A stretch of 64,000 nucleotides of DNA. Origin: an uncultured Pelagibacteraceae bacterium. GTDB taxonomy: Bacteria > Pseudomonadota > Alphaproteobacteria > Pelagibacterales > Pelagibacteraceae. The notes beneath the pieces were generated by a model. The model worked only from the letters and a program-made list of their open reading frames with translations. It was not told the origin of the DNA and did no database searches. Shown here piece by piece: positions 34,032 through 41,777 of the stretch. Location of the stretch: NCBI GenBank assembly GCA_902597895.1, contig CACJZM010000001.1:305214-369213 (forward strand). The letters are read 5' to 3'. How positions within the stretch are numbered: position 1 is the first letter of the stretch; each line of letters starts with the position of its first letter. The translations under genes and the position numbers were made by a program.

Positions 34032-35321
34032 TTAAGCAACAGCAAAACTAACTATACTAAGTATTGCCACAACCCAAATAGCTGGACTTGTTTCAGCAAA
34101 TTTACCTGTAAATATTTTGATAGCTGCATAAGATACAAATGCTAAAGCTATTCCATTAGATATCGAATATGTAAAAGGCATTGCAATCATCGCAATTACT
34201 GCAGGACCTGATTCTGCAATATCATCCCATTCTATATCTGAAATATTTCTAACAAATAAAGTAGCTATATATATAAGAGCAGCAGCATCGACTTCTTTAG
34301 GAAGAGATGTTGCTAGTGGACTGAAAAACAAACAGCATAAAAACAATAAACCAATTGTTAATGATGTCATACCAGTTCTTCCACCTGCTTTTACCCCAGC
34401 AGCACTTTCAACATATGTTGTTACTGTAGATGTTCCAAGCATTGATCCAGCTACAGTTGAGACACTGTCTGAAAGCATAGCTTTTTCGATATCTTGAATT
34501 TTACCATCTTTTCCAACTTTACCCGCAACGTTTGCAACACTAGTCAAGGTTCCTGCTGTATCAAAAAAATCGATAAAGAATAAAGTAAAAACCACAGTTA
34601 CCATTGATGCACTTAATGCAGCACCCAAATCAAAAGCTAGTAAATGTGTCATTGGCGGTGGTGATGAAACTACACCATTAAATTTTCCATATCCAGTTAA
34701 CCATGCGATTATACTAAATACTAAAATTCCAATAATTATATTTCCTTTTATTTTCATCTTTTCCATTACTATCATCGATACAAATGCAGCAGCACCTAAT
34801 AACAATAGAGGATTTGAAACATCTCCAAGCTGAACAAGTGTAACCGGATTGTCGGCTGTGAGCCCCATAAGTTCAAAACCTATAATTGCTAAGAAAAGAC
34901 CTATACCTGCACCTATTCCTAATTTTAAACTTTTTGGAATTGAATTTATTAACCAAGCTCTCACTGGTGTTAAAGATATTATTAAGAAAACTACACCCGC
35001 AACAAAGACAGCACCAAGTGCTTCTGCAGGAGTATATTCCATTCCTAAACAAACCCCATAAGCGATGAAAGCATTTATTCCCATCCCTGGAGCAAGTCCA
35101 ACAGGCCATGTTTTAGCGTAAAATGCAGCAATAAAACAGGCTAAGGCCGTGGCCAAAGCTGTTGCTGTAAAAACACCGCCAAAATCAAAACCACCGTCGG
35201 CAAGTATGACAGGGTTTAAAAACATTATATAGGCCATTGTCAAAAATGTTGAAACTCCTGCAATGACTTCTGTTTTAAAATCTGTCTTATGTTTTTTATA
35301 ATTAAAGTAGTTATCTAACAT
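34032..35321 (-). CDS. NCS2-family purine permease (AzgA/PbuG-like)
   Basis: 429-aa membrane protein with about 12-14 helices. FKTEVIAGVSTFLTMAYIMFLNP, GLAPGMGINAFIAY and FIDFFDTAGTLTSVA are the signature of hypoxanthine/guanine/adenine permeases of the AzgA branch; GTSTVTTYVESAAGVKAGGRTG follows. I use the ATG at 35321 because a near-perfect GGAGG ribosome binding site lies seven bases upstream; a frame-open extension of 24 codons lacks support. It likely supplies the purine base used by the convergent phosphoribosyltransferase. No purine riboswitch was seen upstream. Confidence 0.92.
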   Translation of the reverse strand: MLDNYFNYKKHKTDFKTEVIAGVSTFLTMAYIMFLNPVILADGGFDFGGVFTATALATALACFIAAFYAKTWPVGLAPGMGINAFIAYGVCLGMEYTPAEALGAVFVAGVVFLIISLTPVRAWLINSIPKSLKLGIGAGIGLFLAIIGFELMGLTADNPVTLVQLGDVSNPLLLLGAAAFVSMIVMEKMKIKGNIIIGILVFSIIAWLTGYGKFNGVVSSPPPMTHLLAFDLGAALSASMVTVVFTLFFIDFFDTAGTLTSVANVAGKVGKDGKIQDIEKAMLSDSVSTVAGSMLGTSTVTTYVESAAGVKAGGRTGMTSLTIGLLFLCCLFFSPLATSLPKEVDAAALIYIATLFVRNISDIEWDDIAESGPAVIAMIAMPFTYSISNGIALAFVSYAAIKIFTGKFAETSPAIWVVAILSIVSFAVA

Positions 35322-35453
35322 TAGACCTCCGTTTATATGCACACTAGATGATTCGATAAAAAAAATCTTAATGAAGTTATTAAAATAGAACAATTATGTT
35401 ACTAAAGTACTAATTTTTACAACCATAAGGTTAATTTTTTTGACACAATTCAT

Positions 35454-35462
35454 TGTTATGAT
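35454..35462 (+). promoter_or_regulatory. Extended -10 promoter candidate for the small lipoprotein gene
   Basis: TGTTATGAT (35454-35462) matches an extended -10 element (TGn plus TATGAT). The expected start of transcription falls on or next to the ATG at 35469, implying a leaderless mRNA. A perfect TTGACA at 35440-35445 is only 11 bases upstream, too close to serve as its -35. Confidence 0.35.
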
Positions 35463-35468
35463 CTTCTT

Positions 35469-35771
35469 ATGAAAATTAGAATCATAATTGTTTTATTTAC
35501 ATTTTTTATTTTGGTTAGCGGATGTCAAACAATCAAAAAAAAATCTGATGAAGTTGCAGCAAAAGAAAATGAAAGGTTTGGATTATTTGTTGGTCAACAA
35601 GTAAATGAATTAAAATTAGAGCTTGGTGCGGCTAATGAAGATTTCATAAATGAACTTGGTAATGAAGTTTTGGTATATAAAACAAAAAAATATGGAATAC
35701 CTTGTGAGAGAAAATTTGAAGTTAATACAAGTGGAACAATTGTAGGATTTACTTCAAGCGGATGTATTTAA
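35469..35771 (+). CDS. Small lipoprotein of unknown function (BamE/SmpA-like?)
   Basis: 100 aa. A lipoprotein signal ends in LVSGC (Cys about residue 19). The mature part FVGQQVNELKLELGAANEDFINELGNEVLVYKTKKYGIPCERKFEVNTSGTIVGF has the pattern of the small BamE/SmpA fold: a helix with G-x-x-x-x-x-L followed by three strands. A cysteine pair (PCERK and SSGC) could form a disulfide. I do not recognise a specific family, so the fold is inference. A strong GC-rich hairpin follows. Confidence 0.7.
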   Translation: MKIRIIIVLFTFFILVSGCQTIKKKSDEVAAKENERFGLFVGQQVNELKLELGAANEDFINELGNEVLVYKTKKYGIPCERKFEVNTSGTIVGFTSSGCI

Positions 35772-35779
35772 ATTTATCA

Positions 35780-35803
35780 CTTGTGGGGAATTAACCCCAC
35801 AAG
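35780..35803. other. GC-rich 9-bp hairpin without T-tract between convergent genes
   Basis: CTTGTGGGG (35780-35788), loop AATTAA and CCCCACAAG (35795-35803) are a perfect inverted repeat. It is the most G+C-dense short segment in this region. Neither strand shows a T run after it, so it is not a canonical intrinsic terminator; it may act as a 3'-end stabiliser or Rho-assisted terminator. Confidence 0.65.
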
Positions 35804-35815
35804 CAAGGTTCAAGT

Positions 35816-36262
35816 TTACCTAATATCAATAAGTCTTTTTTTCTTATGATCTGGTAAAATTCTTTCACAATCTATAGTTAAAAGTCCATCTTTTAATTCT
35901 GCACTATTTACTTTAACATCATCTGCAATTGTAAATGATCTAGCAAATTGTCTTTGTGAAATACCTCTGTGAATCACTTCACCATTTTCGTTTTTGGCAT
36001 CAGATTTATCAACTTGTTTAGTTCTTACTGTTAATAAATTATCCTCAAACTCAACTTCAACATCATCTTTATTAAAACCAGCAAGAGCAACTTCTATTGC
36101 ATAGTTGTCTTTACCTGTTTTTCTTATGTTATATGGCGGATAATTTGACTGCATTGTCAAACCTCCGTTACCTAACATACTTTCAAATTGATCGAACATA
36201 TCGTCAAAACCAATTGAATAAGGTCTTAGTGAGTTGAATATAGATATATCCTTACTTGTCAT
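35816..36262 (-). CDS. Small heat-shock protein Hsp20 (IbpA-like)
   Basis: 148-aa holdase chaperone. The start SIFNSLRPYSIGFDDMFDQFE is the typical alphaproteobacterial sHsp N-terminus. The alpha-crystallin domain spans about residues 38-130 (YNIRKTGKDNYAIEVALAGF, then FARSFTIADDVKVNSAELKDGLLTI), and the C-terminal I-x-I-type anchor is weak. It keeps unfolding proteins soluble for DnaK/ClpB. An AGGAGG ribosome binding site is embedded in a ROSE-type motif, and a heat-shock promoter pattern lies upstream. Confidence 0.94.
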   Translation of the reverse strand: MTSKDISIFNSLRPYSIGFDDMFDQFESMLGNGGLTMQSNYPPYNIRKTGKDNYAIEVALAGFNKDDVEVEFEDNLLTVRTKQVDKSDAKNENGEVIHRGISQRQFARSFTIADDVKVNSAELKDGLLTIDCERILPDHKKKRLIDIR

Positions 36263-36265
36263 GTT

Positions 36266-36283
36266 TCCTCCTTTTAAAGCAAG
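36266..36283 (-). promoter_or_regulatory. ROSE-type RNA thermometer motif over the hsp20 ribosome binding site
   Basis: In the mRNA, CUUGCU (36283-36278) is followed by a 5-base UUAAA and then AGGAGG (36272-36267). UUGCU pairs with AGGAG as U-A, C-G, G.G, U-A, U-G, plus one C-G outside, which is the defining imperfect pairing of ROSE elements. The start codon is at 36262. ROSE elements are established in alphaproteobacterial sHsp genes; its activity here is inference. Confidence 0.55.
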
Positions 36284-36322
36284 TTAATTTATGTAAGCCC
36301 CATTAGGCGACTTACTAATTTA

Positions 36323-36351
36323 CATTTAGTAACTAATTTTTGATTTTCAAG
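36323..36351 (-). promoter_or_regulatory. Heat-shock-type promoter candidate of hsp20
   Basis: On the minus strand CTTGAAA (36351-36345), 15 bases, then CTAAATG (36329-36323). The groES gene has CTTGAAA, 16 bases, CTATATG in the same position. The shared layout, in the two stress operons only, suggests RpoH recognition. Confidence 0.42.
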
Positions 36352-36360
36352 TATCCTGAT

Positions 36361-38436
36361 TTATATTTTATTCGATATTTTTAATATAAATGCATAATCA
36401 AATGCAACTTCTTCTATAGCACCATCTCTTCCAGATTTACCACCATGTCCAGCATTCATTTCTGTTTTTAAAAGTAAAAGATTGCTATCTGTTTTAAAGT
36501 CACGAAGTTTTGCAGTAAATTTTGCAGGCTCATCAAATAAAACTCTATTATCACTTAAACTTGTAGTGATTAAAATGTGAGGATAATCCATCTTTTTAAT
36601 ATTGTTGTAAGGTGCATAAGAATAAATATAGTCAAAATGCTCCTTATTATCTTTTGCGTTTCCAAATTCGTCAAATTCTCCAACAGTTAAAGGTAAAGAA
36701 TGGTCTAAATTTGTAGTCAATGAATCAACAAATGGAACTGCCATAATAATTCCTAAAAATAAATCTGGTTCTTGATTTACTACTGCACCCATCAACAAAC
36801 CACCAGCTGAACCACCCATACCAATTATTTTTCTTTTTGTAGTATATTTTTTTTTTATTAAAAAATTAGCAACTGAAATATAATCTTCAAAAGTATTTTT
36901 TTTGTTAAGAAGTTTTCCTTCCTTCCACCACTTCATTCCTTTTTCCATACCACCTCTGATATGTGCTGTAGCCCAAATTATATTTCGATCAATCAAGCTA
37001 AATCTAGTAGAAGAAAATCCTGGCCACATTGAACTTCCATATGATCCATAACCGTATAATAATAAATTAGATGTACCATCAATTTTTGTATTTTTGTGTC
37101 TTGTAATTGTAATTGGAATTAATTTTCCATCATGAGAGGGACATTCCAATCTTTCTACTATATAATCATCTGGCTTATGACCTGATGGAATTTCTTGTTC
37201 TTTGACTAGGTTTTTTTCTTTTGATTTAAGATTATATAAATATGTCCTACCAGGTGTTTTTGGAGAAGAATAAGATAAATGAACTAAGTCTGTATTTTTA
37301 TCTTTTTGCATTAAAGAAATACTTGGAATAATAACTTTTTCATCAGAGAAAATTAATTCTTCCTCAATTTTATTTTTTTTATTTTTGACATATAACTTGC
37401 CTAAAGCGTTAGAAATTTCTGACCTTAAAATCCAATTATCTAAAAATATCAAACCTCCTATAAGAACTTCTTTTTTTGGAGGAATAAAAATCTCCCATTT
37501 TTGATCTGACAAATCTTTACATTTTTCAATTTTAAAATCCTCCGCATCTTTATTTGTATGATTATAAAATGTTTCTTCCCAAGAGTTAACAGAATAGAGC
37601 ACTCCTTTTTCTCTTTTTTTAATCAATTTTGGTTTTGGTTGTTCTGCATCTACATCAAAATAATATTGTTCTGAAGTATTGTGATCGGAAGTTGATATAA
37701 AATAATACTTTTCATCTGCGCTCAAACTTATCCCTACAGTAAATGCCTCACTTTTTTCTTCAAAAATTAATTCATCTTCTTTAACTGAGGTGCCTATTTT
37801 ATGTCTAAAGATTTTTCTAGGTCGATGAAATTTGTCTAGCTTAGAATAAAATATAAATTTATCGTCTAAGCTGAATGTAATTGAACCACTGGTCTCATCA
37901 ATTTTTTCAGTAACAAGCTTACTATTTGAAATCTCTCTAACATAAATAGTGTAGTATTCTGATCCTTTAAGATCTAATGAATAACCTAATAGTTTGTCAT
38001 TAAAACTTACCTCTAAATCTCCAACACCAAAATATTTAGTATTTAATTTATCTTTTTCTTTATCTCCATTCCAGATTTCCTCAATGTCATTTGAACCAAT
38101 TTTTTTTCTTAATTTTATTGAGTAATTACCTTCCGTCGTAGTTTTAGTCCAATATTCATAATTTATATCTTTATATGGTAAACTCTCATCATCTAATTTA
38201 ATTCGACCTTTTATTTCGTTAAATAATTCTTTTTGTATTTGTTTAGTATTTTCTAAATGATATTCTGTATATGCATTTTCTTCCTCTAAATATTTCCTAA
38301 CTTCAGGCAATAGCTTAGAGCTATCTTTTAAAACGTCTAGTATATTATTTTGGTGTATCCAGCTATAGTTGTCTTCCCAACTTGTATTGTGACAAGATTT
38401 TATATCTAGTTTTTTTCTAAGTTGTGGTATTTTCAT
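36361..38436 (-). CDS. ptrB: Oligopeptidase B-like serine peptidase (S9A)
   Basis: 691 aa, normal for oligopeptidase B. A seven-bladed propeller domain (about 65-400) precedes the alpha/beta hydrolase domain. The triad is Ser543 in GMGGSAGG, Asp629 in TSLSDNRV and His664 in NAGHGG. VLLYGYGSYGSS-like LLLYGYGSYGSSMWPGFSS and RGGMEKGMKWWKEGKLL are family marks. It cleaves short peptides after basic residues in the cytosol or periplasm; no signal peptide is visible. Divergent from a J-domain gene across just 17 bp. Confidence 0.94.
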   Translation of the reverse strand: MKIPQLRKKLDIKSCHNTSWEDNYSWIHQNNILDVLKDSSKLLPEVRKYLEEENAYTEYHLENTKQIQKELFNEIKGRIKLDDESLPYKDINYEYWTKTTTEGNYSIKLRKKIGSNDIEEIWNGDKEKDKLNTKYFGVGDLEVSFNDKLLGYSLDLKGSEYYTIYVREISNSKLVTEKIDETSGSITFSLDDKFIFYSKLDKFHRPRKIFRHKIGTSVKEDELIFEEKSEAFTVGISLSADEKYYFISTSDHNTSEQYYFDVDAEQPKPKLIKKREKGVLYSVNSWEETFYNHTNKDAEDFKIEKCKDLSDQKWEIFIPPKKEVLIGGLIFLDNWILRSEISNALGKLYVKNKKNKIEEELIFSDEKVIIPSISLMQKDKNTDLVHLSYSSPKTPGRTYLYNLKSKEKNLVKEQEIPSGHKPDDYIVERLECPSHDGKLIPITITRHKNTKIDGTSNLLLYGYGSYGSSMWPGFSSTRFSLIDRNIIWATAHIRGGMEKGMKWWKEGKLLNKKNTFEDYISVANFLIKKKYTTKRKIIGMGGSAGGLLMGAVVNQEPDLFLGIIMAVPFVDSLTTNLDHSLPLTVGEFDEFGNAKDNKEHFDYIYSYAPYNNIKKMDYPHILITTSLSDNRVLFDEPAKFTAKLRDFKTDSNLLLLKTEMNAGHGGKSGRDGAIEEVAFDYAFILKISNKI

Positions 38437-38453
38437 TTGAAATTATTTAATAC

Positions 38454-38963
38454 ATGAATATCTTTTTCTTAACACTAATTATTTTTATAATTATTTATTT
38501 GATTCTTAATTGGTTTGTTAAAACATCAAGTAAAAAAATATCAAAGGTAATAAGAAATTCGACAATAATTGCATCAATTTTAATTGCAATGATAATGATA
38601 TTTGCTGGAAGATACATATTTTCATTGCCATTTATGTTGATGATTTTGCCTTTAATAAAAACTAAGGCTGGATTAACATTATTACAAATTTTGAGAGTTT
38701 GGAACTTACTTAGGATTTTAAAAGGTATGGGGAGATTTAGCTTTAATAAATTTGCTGACAGCACAAATACTCAAAATGTATCTCTAGAGGAGGCCTATAA
38801 AATTTTAAATTTAAATCCAAGTAAGAAATATAAAAAAAAAGAAGTGTTAGACTCTTACAAAAGAATCATGAAAAAAATTCATCCGGATATAAGTCCTGAA
38901 CTGACAAGATTAGCCTCGATAGTTAATGAAGCAAAAGAGATAGTGCTTAAAGATATTATTTAA
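38454..38963 (+). CDS. Membrane-anchored J-domain protein (TIM14-like)
   Basis: 169 aa. Two hydrophobic segments (about 1-20 and 38-66) are followed by a C-terminal J domain: VSLEEAYKILNLNPSKKYKKKEVLDSYKRIMKKIHPDISPELTRLASIVNEAKEIVL. The HPD motif needed to stimulate DnaK is intact. The layout, membrane anchor first and a short J domain last, resembles alphaproteobacterial DnaJ-like proteins related to mitochondrial TIM14/Pam18. Client unknown. The stop interlocks with that of the convergent GT9 gene. Confidence 0.85.
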   Translation: MNIFFLTLIIFIIIYLILNWFVKTSSKKISKVIRNSTIIASILIAMIMIFAGRYIFSLPFMLMILPLIKTKAGLTLLQILRVWNLLRILKGMGRFSFNKFADSTNTQNVSLEEAYKILNLNPSKKYKKKEVLDSYKRIMKKIHPDISPELTRLASIVNEAKEIVLKDII

Positions 38964-39922
38964 ATTATAATTTCTCTAAATTTTTTAAAAATTTTATCAG
39001 GATTAATTCTATCTTTACCCAATGTATTATGTGTTACATTGTTTTCCCCATCTGGCATTATTGGGTGCATCATCGGATTATAATTTCCATATAGAAGGGG
39101 AGTATCTGCCATTAAAACAATAGTAGGAATACTTAATGCTGCAGACAAATGACTAAAACTAGAGTCATTACAAATTGATATATTACAATTTCTAATTATG
39201 GGTAATGTTTCACTTATTTGAAGGTGATTTAGTTTTTCACATTTTTTGCCATTTGCGGAGTCCAAGATTTTATTTAAAATTATTAATTCTTGTTCATTAT
39301 TTCCAGTTGCTAAAAAAAATCTACATTCTTTAAAATTACTGCATTGATCAATAAATTTTATAAATGTTTCAGCTGGAATTCTTTTAGTGTCTCCAGAGCC
39401 ACCAATACCTAATAAAATGTTAGTTTTTGAACTTGAAAAATTATATTTTTTTTTTGCATCATTTATTTTTTGTTCGTTCAAAGTTATCTCTGGTTTGCTT
39501 TCTACATTCAAATTTAGTTTTTTATTTAAAAAGTCTTGAGCCGCTTTTATAATGTGTTGGTTTTTTTTCTTAAATAATGGATATTGATGAACATCTTTAA
39601 TATTTGCTAATTTACAAATTAAAAAAAATCTTAAAGATGAGTTAAAAATGAAAACTTTATCAAAATCATGATTTTTTATTTCTTTAATGAGTTTCAATGT
39701 TCCTAAAAAACCATCATGACTCCCCTTTTTTTTATTATCTCTCTCTAAGCTTATAATCTCTTTTATACTCTTGGTTTCATTTAAAAATTCTTTAGCTTTT
39801 GAATTCTCTTTTACTAAAATACTTACTTGTGTATTCAGTTTTTTTGAAATTGCTTCTATAAATGGAAGAAATATAACCATATCACCTATACCCATTCTAT
39901 TTTGTATAACTAATACTTTCAT
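38960..39922 (-). CDS. Glycosyltransferase family 9 (heptosyltransferase-like)
   Basis: 320-aa GT-B transferase. MKVLVIQNRMGIGDMVIFLPFIEAIS is the GT9 N-terminus, LLGIGGSGDTKRIPAETFIKFI marks the second domain, and CNISICNDSSFSHLSAALSIPTIVLM holds the conserved D-S-x-x-x-H-x-A-x-A nucleotide-sugar site. The family adds heptose or related sugars to the lipopolysaccharide core. It is coupled (ATGA) to the upstream epimerase gene, which supports a role in surface glycan assembly. Exact sugar unknown. Confidence 0.85.
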   Translation of the reverse strand: MKVLVIQNRMGIGDMVIFLPFIEAISKKLNTQVSILVKENSKAKEFLNETKSIKEIISLERDNKKKGSHDGFLGTLKLIKEIKNHDFDKVFIFNSSLRFFLICKLANIKDVHQYPLFKKKNQHIIKAAQDFLNKKLNLNVESKPEITLNEQKINDAKKKYNFSSSKTNILLGIGGSGDTKRIPAETFIKFIDQCSNFKECRFFLATGNNEQELIILNKILDSANGKKCEKLNHLQISETLPIIRNCNISICNDSSFSHLSAALSIPTIVLMADTPLLYGNYNPMMHPIMPDGENNVTHNTLGKDRINPDKIFKKFREIII

Positions 39923-40854
39923 ATTGAATTATAGATTTTTTTAATAAGTTTCTCTTTGAATATTTTCGGTTTCCATTTAAATTTTTTGAACTTGTCTATT
40001 GTTAAAGAATTTGAACCAATTACAATTTTATTTTCCCGTTTTCTAATAAATGTTTTGTTTACAGAATAAAAATTTTTGAAATTTAGTTTATTCAAACTGT
40101 ATGCGTATTTTAAAATATCTCTACCAGATAATTTTTTTCCACTAGACAGAATTATATCACAAGGTTTTATAAATGTAGCATAATAAACACCCTTTACTAT
40201 ATCCTCAATCCAAGAATAATCTCTAAGCGTATATATGTTGCCAACTACAACTTTCTTTCTTTTTTTTGCATGTAAACAAACTTTTTTGATGAAAAAATTT
40301 TTATCTCTCAAAGGTGATTCAATTTGCATAAATATAAGGCTGTAACAATTTAAATTTCTTAATCTGTATTTTTTTATTAATTTATAAGCAGATTGTTGAG
40401 CTTTAACATAAGGATTATTTGGTTTAATTAAAGAACATTTTAAATTAACGACTCCATTGTTTGGTTTAAAAATATATCCAGAATTACCTTTAAAGAAATT
40501 TAAATTAATTTTTTCTTTTTCTATTATCTCTAAAAAATTTTTAGCACCTGTAAAGTTTGAGTCCTTAGTTTCTTTGGGTAAATTGAAACTTTTTGGAATT
40601 GAACTTTGTCCAGCTAAATAAAAAATATTATTAGGCTTTATATCATTTATAACTTTTTTTATTTCTAATTTGCTTAATACATTAAGTTTCTTAAAATTTA
40701 CTTTTTTTGAAATTTTTAAAATTTTATAATTATTATGAGTTTTCTTTGAAAATCTTGAAGTAACGACTACTTTGTGACCCTTTTTGAGAAGAAGCCTGGA
40801 TAGATATGAGCCGATTACACCCGATCCAACAATAAGAGATTTTATTTTTTTCAT
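39919..40854 (-). CDS. NAD-dependent epimerase/dehydratase (extended SDR)
   Basis: 311 aa. The Rossmann glycine motif is GSGVIGSYLSRLL (about 9-21), the family AGQSSIPKS follows strand 4, and the catalytic Tyr-x3-Lys is NPYVKAQQSAYKLIKK. SWIEDIVKGVYYA and GRDILKYAY resemble GDP-mannose 4,6-dehydratase-type enzymes, and KxPNNPYVKAQQ fits too. The usual TGxxGxxG is altered to a GxGxxG-type start. It probably makes a modified nucleotide sugar for the GT9 gene that follows. The product is not predictable from sequence. Confidence 0.8.
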   Translation of the reverse strand: MKKIKSLIVGSGVIGSYLSRLLLKKGHKVVVTSRFSKKTHNNYKILKISKKVNFKKLNVLSKLEIKKVINDIKPNNIFYLAGQSSIPKSFNLPKETKDSNFTGAKNFLEIIEKEKINLNFFKGNSGYIFKPNNGVVNLKCSLIKPNNPYVKAQQSAYKLIKKYRLRNLNCYSLIFMQIESPLRDKNFFIKKVCLHAKKRKKVVVGNIYTLRDYSWIEDIVKGVYYATFIKPCDIILSSGKKLSGRDILKYAYSLNKLNFKNFYSVNKTFIRKRENKIVIGSNSLTIDKFKKFKWKPKIFKEKLIKKIYNSI

Positions 40855-40901
40855 TTCAGTTATTTAATATGTATAATATTTTTTCAAAAAAAATTAGACT
40901 A

Positions 40902-41774
40902 ATGAAGCAAATAAACGGAATATATGCTGCAACTTTATCCATCCTTAATGAAAATCTATCATTAAATGTAAAAAAAACAATAAAGCATGCTGAGAATCTT
41001 ATTAATAATGGATGTCACGGAGTAGTTTTTTTTGGGAGTACAGGTCAGGCTCAACTTATACCCATAAGTGAAAAAATTAATTTAATTAATGAAATAAGTA
41101 TAAATAAACTCAAAGACAATTTTATTATAGGAACGGGCCTAAATTCTTTAATTGAAAATATTAACTTAATAAAAATTTCAATAAAAATGGGTTTTGATAC
41201 TTTTTTGATAATGCCACCTGCTTATTATAAGTATGGCGATCAAGAAGTAATTAATTTTTACTCTAATCTAGTTCAAAATGTTCCAGAGGCAAAAATAATA
41301 TTATATAATTTTGAAAAATTGTGTGGTTATAAGTTTAGTAAAGAGTGTGTATTAGAGCTTGTAAAAAAATTTCCTGAACAAATAATAGGTGTAAAGGATA
41401 GTTCCTATAATCTGTATAAAGAAATCAAAATTGAAAATTTTTCTGTTTTACTAGGTTCAGAATCTAAGCTTTTTGATGGTTTACAATTAGGATCTTCTGG
41501 AATAATCACTGCTACTTGCAATGTCACATCAGAATTAGCACGTAAAGTATATGACGATTTTAAGAATAACCAAACCCCATATTTAAATGAAAAACTTTGT
41601 AAAGTTAGAGAGGTTTTTGAGCAATTTAATTTAATTTCAGGTTTACATACTTTTCTTGGTGAAAAAGATGAATATATTAAAAATTTATTACCTACCTTAA
41701 GTTTATTATCTGAGAATAATAAAAAAAAACTATTTGAAGATTTAAGAAAATTAGATTTTAATATTGATTATTAA
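40902..41774 (+). CDS. DapA/NanA-family aldolase (dihydrodipicolinate synthase-like)
   Basis: 290-aa TIM-barrel class I aldolase. The Schiff-base lysine is Lys165 (IIGVKDSS) and the catalytic tyrosine Tyr135 (IILYNFEKL). The pyruvate-binding loop reads GSTGQ where DapA has GTTGE, so the loop glutamate is a glutamine. I use the ATG at 40902 (MKQINGIYAATLS), which matches family length, rather than one 33 bp upstream. Position beside sugar genes suggests a sugar-acid or sialic-acid-type aldolase as readily as lysine synthesis. Substrate open. Confidence 0.82.
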   Translation: MKQINGIYAATLSILNENLSLNVKKTIKHAENLINNGCHGVVFFGSTGQAQLIPISEKINLINEISINKLKDNFIIGTGLNSLIENINLIKISIKMGFDTFLIMPPAYYKYGDQEVINFYSNLVQNVPEAKIILYNFEKLCGYKFSKECVLELVKKFPEQIIGVKDSSYNLYKEIKIENFSVLLGSESKLFDGLQLGSSGIITATCNVTSELARKVYDDFKNNQTPYLNEKLCKVREVFEQFNLISGLHTFLGEKDEYIKNLLPTLSLLSENNKKKLFEDLRKLDFNIDY

Positions 41775-41777
41775 AAT

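Noticed and set aside
35322-35393. 24-codon extension of the purine permease
   Set aside because: A near-perfect GGAGG lies seven bases before the ATG at 35321, and family members begin there. The extension has no such site.
35440-35462. TTGACA at 35440 as the -35 of the TATGAT at 35457
   Set aside because: Spacing is 11 bases, too short for sigma-70; the extended -10 (TGTTATGAT) is a better explanation.
35322-35468. Purine riboswitch or small leader ORF upstream of the purine permease
   Set aside because: No conserved aptamer core was found; a 19-codon frame (starting ATGAATTGTGTC on the minus strand) has no supporting features.
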